In this document: positions 1-9,622 of the stretch, piece after piece
Layout: each line of letters begins with the position of its first letter
How positions within the stretch are numbered: the stretch's first letter is position 1
From: an uncultured Carboxylicivirga sp.
GTDB lineage: Bacteria; Bacteroidota; Bacteroidia; Bacteroidales; Marinilabiliaceae
Direction: 5' to 3'
Length of the DNA stretch: 64,000 bases
Assembly: GCF_963674565.1 (NCBI RefSeq)
Contig: NZ_OY771430.1
Location: 2,294,001 to 2,358,000, forward strand
Translations under genes and position numbers: made by a program
The notes under the pieces: model-generated
Databases searched by the model: none
What the model was told of the DNA's origin: nothing
What the model saw: only the letters and a program-made list of their open reading frames with translations

Positions 1-175
1 TACCCTTCAAATTTTCCAAAATACTTCTTACTTCGGGATACAAAACGATTTGAGAACCATACGAATCAACAACATGATTATTTACCCTTTTGTATGGAGG
101 ATTGGTGCAATCACACCAGGTACCACCGGCATCCCATAAAGTAAAGTCCAGATCAAAAACAACTAACTTATCCAT
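1..175 (-). CDS. HAD-family phosphatase, MDP-1 type (3' end outside window)
   Basis: This is the N-terminal part of a gene that runs off the left edge. The first 58 residues are visible from an ATG at 175. They open with the HAD catalytic motif DLDFTLWD, in which the first Asp is the nucleophile, followed by a GGTWCDCTNPPY segment. That combination is characteristic of magnesium-dependent phosphatase-1 (MDP-1/Acid_PPase family), small cytosolic phosphatases proposed to act on protein phosphotyrosine or sugar phosphates. The substrate here is unknown. The later HAD motifs lie outside the window and cannot be checked. Confidence 0.8.
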   Translation of the reverse strand, partial: MDKLVVFDLDFTLWDAGGTWCDCTNPPYKRVNNHVVDSYGSQIVLYPEVRSILENLKG

Positions 176-330
176 GCAACAAAAATAAAAGTATCAAACA
201 AAAAAGGAAGTGTGATAAAATAAAATTCCCGGATTACAAGCTGACTTGCAATCCAGGAGATTATATTTTTAATTACTATTCGTTTTAAACTTTAACGTTT
301 ATCGATTCAGAATTTGTTATCAAAAATCTA

Positions 331-2148
331 TTATTTGGTTTTAAAATATGAAATTGTTGATTGCAGCTCTTCTGCTTCGCGTGCAAACTGATCCGTTAAC
401 TGAGAAATACCTTCGGCTGCATGAGAGTTACCCTGCGTAACCTTATCCAACTCCATCAATGCGTTATTAATTTGTTCAGATCCTCTATCCATTTCACTTG
501 AAGCAGCACTTATTTCAAGGGTCAAAGAAGCTGATTTTTGTATCTGAGGCACTAACTCATTAAAAATGGCTTGTGCTTTCTCTGCAATTTCAACAGAAGA
601 ACCTGATAAATCACCAATATCCAATGCCGCCTCTCTGCTTCTTTCAGCTAATTTTTTCACTTCAGAAGCCACTACAGCAAAACCTTTACCTTGCTCACCT
701 GCCCTGGCAGCTTCAATTGCGGCATTCAGTGATAACAAATTAGTTTGTCTCGAAATATCTTCTATTATTTTAATCTTCTCAGAAATGTCAATAATTGCCT
801 TTACTGCATCGTTTAAGATATTCCCTCCTTTTTGTGCTTCCTCTGACAGCTGATGTGCAATTTCTTCAGCCTGCTTCGAATTAAAGGCATTCTGTTCAAT
901 ATTAGAACTCATCTCTTCCATCGAAGCAGAAAGTTCTTCAGTAGATGATGCCTGTTCCTGAGCACTCTCTGATAGTTGCATAGCAGATGAATTCAATTGT
1001 TCACCACCTGATGCAACAAGATTTACAGAACTACTTACCTTTACAATGACTTCTGAAAGTTTGATTTTCATCAATTCAAATGCGTTACCCAGCTCGCCAA
1101 TCTCGTCAACACGATTTAATACCCTGTTATCTAATTTCTGATTTAATTGACCATCCGCCAAATTCCTGGCTACTCCTGTAATATTAACAATTGGTTTCGA
1201 GATACTTTTTGCCAGAAAGCTTACAATAAATAAAGTAATACCTAAAAACAATAATCCAAAAACCATGGTATTATATCGAATTGGATCGAGGATATCAATT
1301 AACTCATTCGTAGGAGCTACAGCAATAATCTTATAATCAGTTGAACCAACTTTTCTAAAAGCTACTTCTTTGTTGGTACCATTAATATTTTGATCACTAA
1401 TAACACCAGATTCTGACTCACTTAAAACAGCTTTTACAATACTTTCTGGTAAAAACTCATTAATGGATGAATTCACCTCTTCTGTATGTTGAGCCATAAC
1501 CACTTTGCCATTGCTATCAATCATCCAAAGATCGCTGTTGGCAGTTAATTTCCTATTCTGGAATTCCTTTACAAGAATTTCAGGATTAAGTCCGACACCT
1601 GCAGTACCAACAGGATTGGATCCATCTCCCATTAATACATTTATAAATAACAAAGTCTGATCTAACTCCTGGTTATAATCGAAATTCAAAGCTACCTTTT
1701 CTTTATTGCCAATAAAACCAAAGAACCAACTATCATCTGGATCTTCTTTTGAAACAACATCCAATAGTTTATAATCTTCCTGCCAATAATGATAGGTAAT
1801 ATTACTTACTGCAAATACCGTAAAATATTCATATTTCTTTTGCAAATCATCCAAACGTTTCAATGCAAGATCTTTCAAATCATCATCTGATTCATTGTTG
1901 ATAAACCATTTGTTTATCGTTGGATCTTCAGCTAATATGGTGGAAGTTTCAAGTGCCTTTTCAAGCATCGATTGGACTGTACTTTGTGAAGCTTCAACAA
2001 AACTTAATAACTGTTTTTCTCTGACATCACGAATCAAAGCATTTCGAACCATGTAATAATTGATAACTCCAACCAAAAGAATGATACTTAGTACCAGCAC
2101 CCCCAGAGTAACCCATAACTGACTCTGCATCTTTTTAAATCTAACCAT
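331..2148 (-). CDS. Methyl-accepting chemotaxis protein
   Basis: A 605-residue membrane chemoreceptor. Residues about 11-33 form the first transmembrane helix. A long extracytoplasmic sensor (about 35-290) follows, with the look of a dCache-type domain. A second helix lies near 293-315, then a HAMP linker (SKPIVNITGVARNLADGQL) and a cytoplasmic signalling domain rich in S/A/E heptads. The strongly conserved hairpin tip that contacts CheA/CheW is present near residue 478 (AARAGEQGKGFAVVASEV). The protein should sense a small ligand in the periplasm and control CheA. No che genes are visible nearby, so it is a stand-alone receptor gene. The C-terminus lacks an obvious CheR-tethering pentapeptide. 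Confidence 0.93.
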   Translation of the reverse strand: MVRFKKMQSQLWVTLGVLVLSIILLVGVINYYMVRNALIRDVREKQLLSFVEASQSTVQSMLEKALETSTILAEDPTINKWFINNESDDDLKDLALKRLDDLQKKYEYFTVFAVSNITYHYWQEDYKLLDVVSKEDPDDSWFFGFIGNKEKVALNFDYNQELDQTLLFINVLMGDGSNPVGTAGVGLNPEILVKEFQNRKLTANSDLWMIDSNGKVVMAQHTEEVNSSINEFLPESIVKAVLSESESGVISDQNINGTNKEVAFRKVGSTDYKIIAVAPTNELIDILDPIRYNTMVFGLLFLGITLFIVSFLAKSISKPIVNITGVARNLADGQLNQKLDNRVLNRVDEIGELGNAFELMKIKLSEVIVKVSSSVNLVASGGEQLNSSAMQLSESAQEQASSTEELSASMEEMSSNIEQNAFNSKQAEEIAHQLSEEAQKGGNILNDAVKAIIDISEKIKIIEDISRQTNLLSLNAAIEAARAGEQGKGFAVVASEVKKLAERSREAALDIGDLSGSSVEIAEKAQAIFNELVPQIQKSASLTLEISAASSEMDRGSEQINNALMELDKVTQGNSHAAEGISQLTDQFAREAEELQSTISYFKTK

Positions 2149-2361
2149 TTCCCCAATACTTTTTAATTAGTTGACAATCCTTCTTCGAAAAGGAAGGTAG
2201 AAGGTTACAATAATATCAAAGGAAATTCATACAATTTTCTAATACTTAATTTCATTGTTAATATAATGATTATCAAATAATATAACATAAATAAAATATC
2301 AAGAAGATAGACAATCAAATCCTAAAAAAGATTGTATTTTTACTACCTATTTAAATTAAGA

Positions 2362-3249
2362 ATGGATTACCGCGATAAAGTTTTTATAAGTGTTGCTGAG
2401 AACTTAAGCTTTTCAAAAGCTGCCGAAGAATTATTCATCAGTCAGCCGGCAATTACAAAACATATTAAAGAATTAGAACGCATACATAATATTACCTTAT
2501 TCGATCGTAAGGGAAACAAAATTTATTTAACAAAAGCAGGAAAACTTACCTATAGTCATCTTAAAAAAATTGAACAGCAATACAGAGAATTAGAATTTGA
2601 AATTGGCAGAATAAATGACAGTTTTTTAGGTGAGTTAAAAGTAGGTGCCAGCTCAACTATTTCTCAGTATCTTCTGCCCAAGGCAATGGCCAGTTTCCAT
2701 AAACGATATCCTAAAATTGAACTTTATCTTTCAAATGGAAATTCTTTTGAAATGGAGCAATTGTTGTTGAAGAATGAGATTGATATGGCTCTGGTTGAAA
2801 ATGCATCTTCACAGTCAAGCATTAAGTACCTCCCATTTATGAATGACGAGTTAATTGTGGTAACAGGTTCTGATAGCATTTACGCCAAACAAAAAAGCAT
2901 ATCTTTAACTGATTTTAAGGAAATACCTCTGGTACTTCGTGAAAAAGGTTCCGGTACTCTAGATGTTATTAAAAAAGCACTTCAAAACAACGGTGTAAGC
3001 ATCGAAAACTTAAATACTCTTATCCATTTAGGAAGTACAGAAGCCATTAAGAACTTTTTAAAAGACTTTGATGGAATAGCTGTTTTATCGGATAAAGCGG
3101 TTACAACAGAAATATATCTAAATCAGCTTGTACAACTATCGGTTAAAGGTTTTGAAATTCCGCGCAAACTGCGTTTTGCCCTGCACCAGGGGCAGCCCAG
3201 TCATTTAGTAGAGTTATTTATGAATCACCTTAATCAATATAACTTTTAG
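2362..3249 (+). CDS. LysR-family transcriptional regulator
   Basis: A 295-residue LysR regulator. The N-terminal winged helix-turn-helix is clear (LSFSKAAEELFISQPAITKHI), followed by the linker helix and a type 2 periplasmic-binding-like effector domain (about 90-290). I place the start at the ATG at 2362; an upstream in-frame start at 2332 would add ten poorly conserved residues. It is followed after 71 bp by a YeiH-type exporter and a TSUP permease on the same strand. A LysR gene beside yeiH is a familiar arrangement and suggests it controls these exporters in response to a sulfur compound. That role is inference. Confidence 0.92.
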   Translation: MDYRDKVFISVAENLSFSKAAEELFISQPAITKHIKELERIHNITLFDRKGNKIYLTKAGKLTYSHLKKIEQQYRELEFEIGRINDSFLGELKVGASSTISQYLLPKAMASFHKRYPKIELYLSNGNSFEMEQLLLKNEIDMALVENASSQSSIKYLPFMNDELIVVTGSDSIYAKQKSISLTDFKEIPLVLREKGSGTLDVIKKALQNNGVSIENLNTLIHLGSTEAIKNFLKDFDGIAVLSDKAVTTEIYLNQLVQLSVKGFEIPRKLRFALHQGQPSHLVELFMNHLNQYNF

Positions 3250-3272
3250 TTATTGACTATAAATTTTTACTA

Positions 3273-3304
3273 TTTGTTTTGATTATATCGTAACGTTATT
3301 TTTG
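3273..3304 (+). promoter_or_regulatory. Bacteroidota-type promoter of the yeiH-like/TSUP pair
   Basis: TTTG at 3273-3276, a 20-base spacer and TATTTTTG at 3297-3304 match the Bacteroidota sigma-ABfr consensus (TTTG, about 20 nt, TAnnTTTG). Transcription would start near 3311, leaving only about ten bases before the ATG at 3321. The AT-rich stretch at 3255-3275 could hold the LysR site, but no convincing dyad is visible. Confidence 0.7.
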
Positions 3305-3320
3305 TTTCAAAATTTAGCGT

Positions 3321-4244
3321 ATGACGGATGTCAAAAAATATAGTCAATATCTGTTTCCTCTTTTTATCATTCTGTGTTTTACACCGATGATAACACCTGC
3401 AATAGCATTGGTTTCAGGAATTGCATTATCAGTCATAGGCATCAGACATGAAAAAGTTAATAAGTATACGTCGCAAGTATTACAATATTCCATTGTCCTG
3501 ATGGGCTTTGGAATGAGTTTATCAGAAGTAATAAAGGCTTCTAAAAGCGGATTTGTCGAAACAGCTATTTCTGTAATAGTTGTCATGACCAGCGGACTTC
3601 TATTGGGACGCTTATTAAAAGTAAAAGGAAAAATTGCATTACTGATTTCTGCAGGAACAGCCATTTGTGGTGGTAGTGCCATTGCTGCCATTTCACCTGT
3701 ATTAAAAAGTGAAGAAAATGAAAGTTCAATGGCACTGATTGTTGTATTTATACTTAATGCGGTTGCCTTATTAATATTTCCATTTATTGGTCATTATTTT
3801 CATCTGAGTCAGGAAGTTTTTGGAAACTGGGCAGCCATTGCAATTCATGATACCAGCTCTGTAACAGGTGCTGGTGCTGCATACGGTTCAGAAGCTTTAC
3901 AGATAGCAACAACAGTAAAATTAATAAGAGCGTTATGGATTATTCCATTATCGATAGTTATTGCACTATTTAACAAGAAAGAGGGCGGTAGAAAAATTAA
4001 CTTCCCATGGTTTATAGTATTGTTCGCCCTGGCCATTACAATTGCTAATCTATTTCCTACCATGAATGAAACTTATACTCATTTAAACTGGTTGGGTAGA
4101 CGAGGAATTGTAGTGGCACTTTTTTTAATTGGCTCAGGTTTTTCACTTGAAAGCATTAAAAAATCAGGCTATCGAAGCTTTTTACTGGGAATAACATTGT
4201 GGTTAATAATTGGAGTTGGTTCTTTTTTAATATTAACATTATAA
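3321..4244 (+). CDS. YeiH/UPF0324 family putative sulfate exporter
   Basis: A 307-residue integral membrane protein with about ten hydrophobic segments. It matches the YeiH (UPF0324, Cons_hypoth698) family through blocks such as YSIVLMGFGMSLSEV, GTAICGGSAIAAISP and the conserved AIHDTSSVTGAGAAYG segment. Family members are annotated as putative sulfate exporters; transport has little direct proof. The preceding LysR gene and the TSUP permease starting two bases after its stop support a role in exporting sulfite, sulfate or a related sulfur compound. It is full length for the family. Confidence 0.88.
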   Translation: MTDVKKYSQYLFPLFIILCFTPMITPAIALVSGIALSVIGIRHEKVNKYTSQVLQYSIVLMGFGMSLSEVIKASKSGFVETAISVIVVMTSGLLLGRLLKVKGKIALLISAGTAICGGSAIAAISPVLKSEENESSMALIVVFILNAVALLIFPFIGHYFHLSQEVFGNWAAIAIHDTSSVTGAGAAYGSEALQIATTVKLIRALWIIPLSIVIALFNKKEGGRKINFPWFIVLFALAITIANLFPTMNETYTHLNWLGRRGIVVALFLIGSGFSLESIKKSGYRSFLLGITLWLIIGVGSFLILTL

Positions 4245-4246
4245 CT

Positions 4247-4963
4247 ATGCTTAATGTCGGAGGATTTCTGGTTATAATACTTGCCAGTCTGGTGAAGGGC
4301 ATCACTGGTTTTGGATTTGCATTGGTATCATTGCCTTTGCTAATGATCTGGTATTCGCCAAAAGAATTAATTCCGATACTAATGATCTGCAATCTGATCT
4401 CGTCCATTCTGATTGTCCTCCAGAAAAAAGAAAAGAAACTGGTGAATAAACAGTTTCAGACTTTAATAATATATGGAGGAGTGTTTACAATCCTTGGAGT
4501 AATCACCTTAAAATTAATTTCTGAAGGATTTTTGATCAAACTGTTAGGAGTATTTTTCATTCTATTATCAATCATTACCTTGATCAACCGCAGCATTACT
4601 TTTAATATTTCTAAGAAATGGTATAAGCTGGCTGGAGCCTTTATAGGATACCTGACTGGAAGCATCTCTGTTAGCGGACCTCCATTGGCTTTATTTCTGA
4701 ATATGGCCAATGTTAGTAATCAGGAATTTCGTGAAATATTCTCGTGGTTTAATATCGTTTCGGCAACAATAGCCATCATCGGCTATTATCATTTAGGAAT
4801 GATAACCAACCAGATGCTGATAACAACCTTATATGTAACACCAATATTATTACTAGGCACCGTAATTGGGAAACGTTTAAATCATATATTACCTGCTTCA
4901 TTATTTAAGAAAATCAGTTTATATATAACCCTTTTGGTAAGTATTTTTCTATTAATTAAATAA
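4247..4963 (+). CDS. TSUP (TauE/SafE) family sulfite exporter-like permease
   Basis: A 238-residue membrane protein of the TauE/SafE family (TSUP). The N-terminal half-repeat motif (LASLVKGITGFGFALVSLPLL) and the second, internal copy (AFIGYLTGSISVSGPPLALFL) are both visible, as is usual for this two-repeat fold of about eight helices. I choose the ATG at 4247, two bases after the yeiH-like stop; a longer reading from 4199 would overlap that gene and add a non-family tail. Family members export sulfite, sulfoacetate or related C2 sulfonates. The tight coupling with the YeiH-like gene suggests co-translation. Confidence 0.88.
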   Translation: MLNVGGFLVIILASLVKGITGFGFALVSLPLLMIWYSPKELIPILMICNLISSILIVLQKKEKKLVNKQFQTLIIYGGVFTILGVITLKLISEGFLIKLLGVFFILLSIITLINRSITFNISKKWYKLAGAFIGYLTGSISVSGPPLALFLNMANVSNQEFREIFSWFNIVSATIAIIGYYHLGMITNQMLITTLYVTPILLLGTVIGKRLNHILPASLFKKISLYITLLVSIFLLIK

Positions 4964-5167
4964 GCTCTACCTAATAACAAAACAAATAACAAACTGGTTT
5001 TTAAGAGCTTAAAAAATAAATTTAATATAATATATTCCTTCATCTCTTAATTTAGAAATGGCTTTTATTTACGCTTATGGTATAATTGTTTTGTAAACCA
5101 AATATTCAGTAAAACTTTATTAACTTACAGCTCTAATCATTAAAATAGGTTCATTTTAACTATAATA

Positions 5168-8026
5168 ATGAAGTTTTACATTTTAAGCGTATTTATACTT
5201 TTTAGTTCAGTATCTATTCAGGCTGTCTCTATTAAAACCGGTCATCCTTTTATCACTAACTACACTGAACATGATTATGAAGTCTCCAATAATAATTCTG
5301 CAATAGCACAGGATCATAGAGGTATTATGTATTTTGCCAATGAATTTGGTATTTTGGAGTTTGACGGTAAAGACTGGAATATTATACAAATTGCTTCTAA
5401 CCGTTCAAATATTACATCACTGGCTATAGATAAAGGTAATCGTATATATGCAGGAGCACAGGACGATTTCGGCTACATTGACTGCATTGATTCACAATCT
5501 TTAAATTTTGTTTCATTGTCTAATCTCATTCCTAAAGGCTATGAGAGTTATGGAATCATCTTTAATATTATTATTCAGGAAAACAGAGTAATTTTTCAAT
5601 CCCGTGAATCAATATTCCTCTATGAGAATAATAAAATTGATGTTATTCAAACTGGTAAAAAAATAAACGGAATATTTGATGTAAACGGTAAAATCCTCAT
5701 TCATGATGAAGAACAAATATATTCTTTAGAATCTGACCAATTAATACCATATGAAGCAGGTGCTTTTTTTAAAGGAAAAGACATCAGGTTTATATTGCCA
5801 TTTAAAAAAGATCAACTTTTGATTGGCACATATGAAAACGGTATCTACTACATTTCAAATAACCAGGCTTATCCATTACAATCAAACTCTGTTTTTTTTA
5901 ATCATCAATGCCATATATTGAATGGACATTTAAGACGTAATGGTAACTATGCAATTGGAACATCAACTAATGGTGTTTGTCTTTTAGATAAAGAAGGTCA
6001 ATTGATTAATCAGTTATCAACAAAAGAAGGCATTCAGAATCATGAAATCAGATGTATGTTTTCAGATCAAAACGACAATTTATGGGTTGCTAATAAAAAA
6101 GGTATTGATTTAGTAGAGTTGGCTTCTCCATTCTCACGAATAATACCTGATCCGAAAAACCCCATTGGTGTTTATTCAACTGCAATTTTTAAAAACAAAC
6201 TATATTTTGCAACTCATAATGGTGTCTTGTATACCACAACCACCGATTTAACTAATCCCGTCAATGAAAAGAATCAGTTTAATAAACTATCAGGTTTGCC
6301 CGAAATTAATTGGTCGGTGAATGTTATAGACAGTATAATGATTATTGGACATGTTGGTGGATTCAGTCAAATTATAGACAATAAAATTCTTCCTCTTTTT
6401 GATCAGGATGGTGGCTGGATGGTAAAAACACTTCCTAATCATCCCGGATGGCTTATTGGTGGAACCTATTCTGGTCTGGTTCTATTTAAAAAGAAGAACA
6501 ATAAATATGAATTTGTAACCAAAATCAATGATTTTAACGAGTCAAGCAGAATTATAGAAGTTGATTCAGACAATTCTATATGGGTGGCTCACGGTTATAA
6601 AGGAATATATCGTATAACTTTGAATAATCTCGAAGGGAAAGCTTCATATGCTTTTTATGATAGTTTAAAAGGATTACCAACCAATTTTTATAACTCTGTT
6701 TTTAAAATATGGGATCAGATAGTGATTGGTACTCAATACGGGTATTACAAATACAATAAAACATCAGATAAAATGGAGCCTGATAAGGAATTATCAGATT
6801 TAATTGGTTGGGAACAGGGGCGGAAATTACAGGAGGATGGAAATGGAAATGTTTGGTTTATTACAGGCAGTGAAACCGGTTTACTTACTAAACATGCCAA
6901 TGGTAGTTATTCAATTAATAAAAATCCATTTTATAAACTTAACAAACATTATATACCTGGATTTGAAAATATTTATTTTCCTAATAGTGATGAAGTGATT
7001 GTAGGGTCAAAAGATGGAGCTATCGTTTATGACTCTGATTACAGGTTATCCAATTATCAACCAATAAATTGTTTGATTAGAAAAGTTGAACTTCAACCTG
7101 GTAAAAAATTAATCTATAATGACAATTTGGAATATTTATGTGATACTGTCATTAATAATGAGTACATTTTTAAATACTCTCCAAAAAATAGTTTTCTTTT
7201 CTCGTTTGCTTCTGCTTTTTACGAAAACTCAAACGACATTAGATACCAGGTTTTTCTTCAAGGTTTTGATAATGACTGGACAGAATATAAACCAGAGTCA
7301 TTTAAAGAATATACTAATTTAAGTGAAGGTGAATATGTTTTTAGGGTAAAAGCAAAAAACATCAATCAATCAATTAGTAATGAGGCAACATTTAGTTTTA
7401 CTATACTTCCGCCCTGGTATAAAAGTATTATTGCATATTTAATGTATTTTATATTGTTATCAGGACTTGTTATTCTATTCCTAAAAGTGAATAAGTCAAA
7501 GTTTAAAAAAGAAAAAGAACGATTTATTAATGAACAGTTACAGCTAAGAGAATTGGAATTAGCCCATTTAAAAGAGCAAACCCTAGAAGCAGAACTGATT
7601 AGTAAAGATCAGGAATTATCAGGAATTGGAATGCAAATTATTTTAAAAAATGAAAAGCTAAATGAATTAAAAGATAAAATAGCTGGCATTACATCACTTG
7701 CTTCTGATAGAGTTGCTATGAAACTAAATGGTTTAATTAGTTTTATTGAAAATGAAATAGAAGATCAGGATTGGGAGGATTTTGAATTGCGTTTCGACCA
7801 ATCTCATAATAATTTTTTAAAGAAACTTAAAGAAGAGTTCCCGAACCTCTCCCCTAAAGACTTAAAAATTTGTGCGTATTTAAAAATGAATATGAGTAGT
7901 AAGGAAATTGCTCAAATACTAAACATGTCTGTTCGTGGCGTGGAAAATGCTCGATACAGAGTCAGAAAAAGAATGGGGCTCGATTCATCTATTAATCTAA
8001 CCGAATGGTTGCTTATAAGAAAATAA
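5168..8026 (+). CDS. Membrane-bound glycan-sensing regulator: beta-propeller, Y_Y_Y, LuxR-type HTH, no kinase
   Basis: A 952-residue protein with a signal peptide (about 1-19). A large extracytoplasmic sensor follows, with repeated Reg_prop-like beta-propeller blades (about 35-640), then a Y_Y_Y domain (about 655-745) and one transmembrane helix (about 755-775). The cytoplasmic side is a coiled coil rich in E/L/K (about 778-860) ending in a LuxR-type helix-turn-helix (about 885-952; LSPKDLKICAYLKMNMSSKEIAQ). It therefore looks like a hybrid two-component glycan sensor in which kinase and receiver are replaced by a direct DNA-binding domain. It sits directly upstream of beta-1,3-glucan-degrading genes on the same strand and probably regulates them; that link is inference. 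Confidence 0.88.
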   Translation: MKFYILSVFILFSSVSIQAVSIKTGHPFITNYTEHDYEVSNNNSAIAQDHRGIMYFANEFGILEFDGKDWNIIQIASNRSNITSLAIDKGNRIYAGAQDDFGYIDCIDSQSLNFVSLSNLIPKGYESYGIIFNIIIQENRVIFQSRESIFLYENNKIDVIQTGKKINGIFDVNGKILIHDEEQIYSLESDQLIPYEAGAFFKGKDIRFILPFKKDQLLIGTYENGIYYISNNQAYPLQSNSVFFNHQCHILNGHLRRNGNYAIGTSTNGVCLLDKEGQLINQLSTKEGIQNHEIRCMFSDQNDNLWVANKKGIDLVELASPFSRIIPDPKNPIGVYSTAIFKNKLYFATHNGVLYTTTTDLTNPVNEKNQFNKLSGLPEINWSVNVIDSIMIIGHVGGFSQIIDNKILPLFDQDGGWMVKTLPNHPGWLIGGTYSGLVLFKKKNNKYEFVTKINDFNESSRIIEVDSDNSIWVAHGYKGIYRITLNNLEGKASYAFYDSLKGLPTNFYNSVFKIWDQIVIGTQYGYYKYNKTSDKMEPDKELSDLIGWEQGRKLQEDGNGNVWFITGSETGLLTKHANGSYSINKNPFYKLNKHYIPGFENIYFPNSDEVIVGSKDGAIVYDSDYRLSNYQPINCLIRKVELQPGKKLIYNDNLEYLCDTVINNEYIFKYSPKNSFLFSFASAFYENSNDIRYQVFLQGFDNDWTEYKPESFKEYTNLSEGEYVFRVKAKNINQSISNEATFSFTILPPWYKSIIAYLMYFILLSGLVILFLKVNKSKFKKEKERFINEQLQLRELELAHLKEQTLEAELISKDQELSGIGMQIILKNEKLNELKDKIAGITSLASDRVAMKLNGLISFIENEIEDQDWEDFELRFDQSHNNFLKKLKEEFPNLSPKDLKICAYLKMNMSSKEIAQILNMSVRGVENARYRVRKRMGLDSSINLTEWLLIRK

Positions 8027-8201
8027 ACATTTTATTTCCTTAATTATTTAAACTCAAATAAATTTGCCATTATAAGGAGAGTTTGTTTGAAAGTAGAAAA
8101 AGTGAGGTAATAAGTAAGTATTTGTGGTATATACATAATTTGTTTACAACATCTGATACTTTACTTTACACTTTTAACAGTCACACATAAATCATTGAAA
8201 A

Positions 8202-9206
8202 ATGTTCAAATTTCAATTTCTCCTTTTAATCATTTTCCTCATATCTACAAGTTCTGAAACCTTAAGAGAAGAAAGTGTTAGAACGGATAATCGACAAATA
8301 CTGCTGAACGGAAAAGCCTATCTTATTAAAGGAGTATGTTACAATCCTGTACCAATTGGTGAAACTTCGAGAGATTTCGGGAATTTGAGTGAAGATCTAA
8401 AACTTATGTCAGAGGCTGGAATTAATACCATAAGAGTATACAAACCTATAACATCAACTGAAGTACTGGATAAAATTGAATCAGTTGGAATAAAAGTTAT
8501 TATAGGTTTTGGATATAACCAGAATGGCATATTTGATATTCATTCAGGTTCTTTTATCGATTACATTAAAAAGTATAGAAATCACAAAGCAATCTTATTC
8601 TGGGAATTGGGTAATGAATACAATTATCATCCTGAATGGTTCGAGAATGACATTAAAAATTGGTACAAAGCCTTAAATAATGCTGCAAAACTTATACATG
8701 AAACAGATCCAACTCACCCTGTTTCAACAGCACATGGTGAAATGCCTGATAGTTTAACTCTTGTGCAAAATAAAAATATCGATATCTGGGGACTAAATGT
8801 ATATAGGTGGGATAATCCCGCAAAGTTATTTGATGAATGGAATAGTTTAAGCACTAAACCAATGTACCTCTCTGAAGCTGGTTCAGATAGTTATATGAGT
8901 ACAATTCGGGATAACTATATACAAGGAGAAAATGAAACAGCACAGGCTGATGCATTAAGGAATATACTTAAACAAACATTTTCAAGAAAAGATATCTGTT
9001 CTGGTCTCACAATTTTTTCTTTTATTGATGAATGGTGGAAAGCAGGTAACCCTGCCACACTCGACCCAGGAGGATTTGCACCTTATAGTAGTGGAGTACC
9101 CTATGACGGCGCAGCAAATGAAGAGTACTGGGGACTGGTAAAAATTAACAGAGAACCCAAAAAAGCCTTTCTGGTAGTTAAAAATCAATTCCTTCAAAAC
9201 AACTAA
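8202..9206 (+). CDS. Secreted TIM-barrel glycoside hydrolase (clan A-like)
   Basis: A 334-residue protein with an N-terminal export signal (about 1-18). The barrel begins with ILLNGKAYLIKGVCYNP, the strand 1 motif common to GH2-like and GH5/GH72-like clan A barrels. Two glutamates sit where clan A enzymes have them: Glu139 in WELGNEYNYH (expected acid/base) and Glu225 in LSEAGSDS (expected nucleophile). It lacks the beta-sandwich domains of full GH2 enzymes. The exact family cannot be fixed by eye. Its place between the glycan regulator and a GH81 enzyme suggests a role on beta-1,3-glucan, either hydrolysing oligosaccharides or transglycosylating them. Confidence 0.78.
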   Translation: MFKFQFLLLIIFLISTSSETLREESVRTDNRQILLNGKAYLIKGVCYNPVPIGETSRDFGNLSEDLKLMSEAGINTIRVYKPITSTEVLDKIESVGIKVIIGFGYNQNGIFDIHSGSFIDYIKKYRNHKAILFWELGNEYNYHPEWFENDIKNWYKALNNAAKLIHETDPTHPVSTAHGEMPDSLTLVQNKNIDIWGLNVYRWDNPAKLFDEWNSLSTKPMYLSEAGSDSYMSTIRDNYIQGENETAQADALRNILKQTFSRKDICSGLTIFSFIDEWWKAGNPATLDPGGFAPYSSGVPYDGAANEEYWGLVKINREPKKAFLVVKNQFLQNN

Positions 9207-9558
9207 GTTTAAGATATTCTCCTTGAAGTTTTCATCTGGAATTAGATAGTCTATTCAATTTCATTTATGAAAATATATATTCTATAGTAATAGATTCAAA
9301 ATATCCATTACTATCTATTCCATTGATATTTATCTTTTGATGCCACTTTTGCTCAATACTAATTTCATCATCGATATTAACTCAATTATTTGTATTCAAA
9401 ACATCATCTACAGGTTTGCCTTTCAATTCAATTTTAAAACTTGGCATTTATCATTAATGATTGATTTAAAAATACTTACCAAATTAAAACGTAGTAATAA
9501 TGAGGTCCTAAGTAAATGGTAGTGTAGTCAAAAAAAGCCAAAAAAAAACATTCATTTT
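9207..9558. other. Intergenic region, no supported gene
   Basis: An AT-rich gap between the TIM-barrel gene and the next promoter. A reading frame of 61 codons exists on the plus strand (9337-9522), but it is rich in Ile, Asn and Leu, has no recognisable motif, and looks like chance. I see no terminator hairpin with a clear T-tract. Confidence 0.5.
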
Positions 9559-9598
9559 TAGTTTTGTTAACAATGATTTCAAAAAACAAAATCATTGT
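9559..9598 (+). promoter_or_regulatory. Promoter -7 element and 5' leader hairpin
   Basis: TAGTTTTG at 9559-9566 matches the TAnnTTTG -7 consensus; no matching TTTG is present 20 bases upstream. A 10-bp inverted repeat, ACAATGATTT at 9570-9579 and AAATCATTGT at 9589-9598, follows at once, so the hairpin would lie at or near the 5' end of the transcript, 24 bases before the ATG at 9623. It may stabilise the mRNA or be an operator. Confidence 0.5.
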
Positions 9599-9622
9599 AG
9601 AAACTAATTAAAAATAAGAATT

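Noticed and set aside
566..853. 95-codon plus-strand frame inside the chemoreceptor gene
   Set aside because: It is the antisense shadow of the conserved MCP signalling domain, with Ser/Ala-rich composition that mirrors it.
4961..5011. Inverted repeat TAAGCTCT/AGAGCTTA after the TSUP gene
   Set aside because: Eight base pairs but a 35-base loop that starts within the stop codon; too loose to call a terminator.
9337..9522. Possible small gene between the barrel hydrolase and the jelly-roll protein
   Set aside because: Ile/Asn/Leu-rich, no motif or signal, and no promoter in front; typical of AT-rich chance frames.
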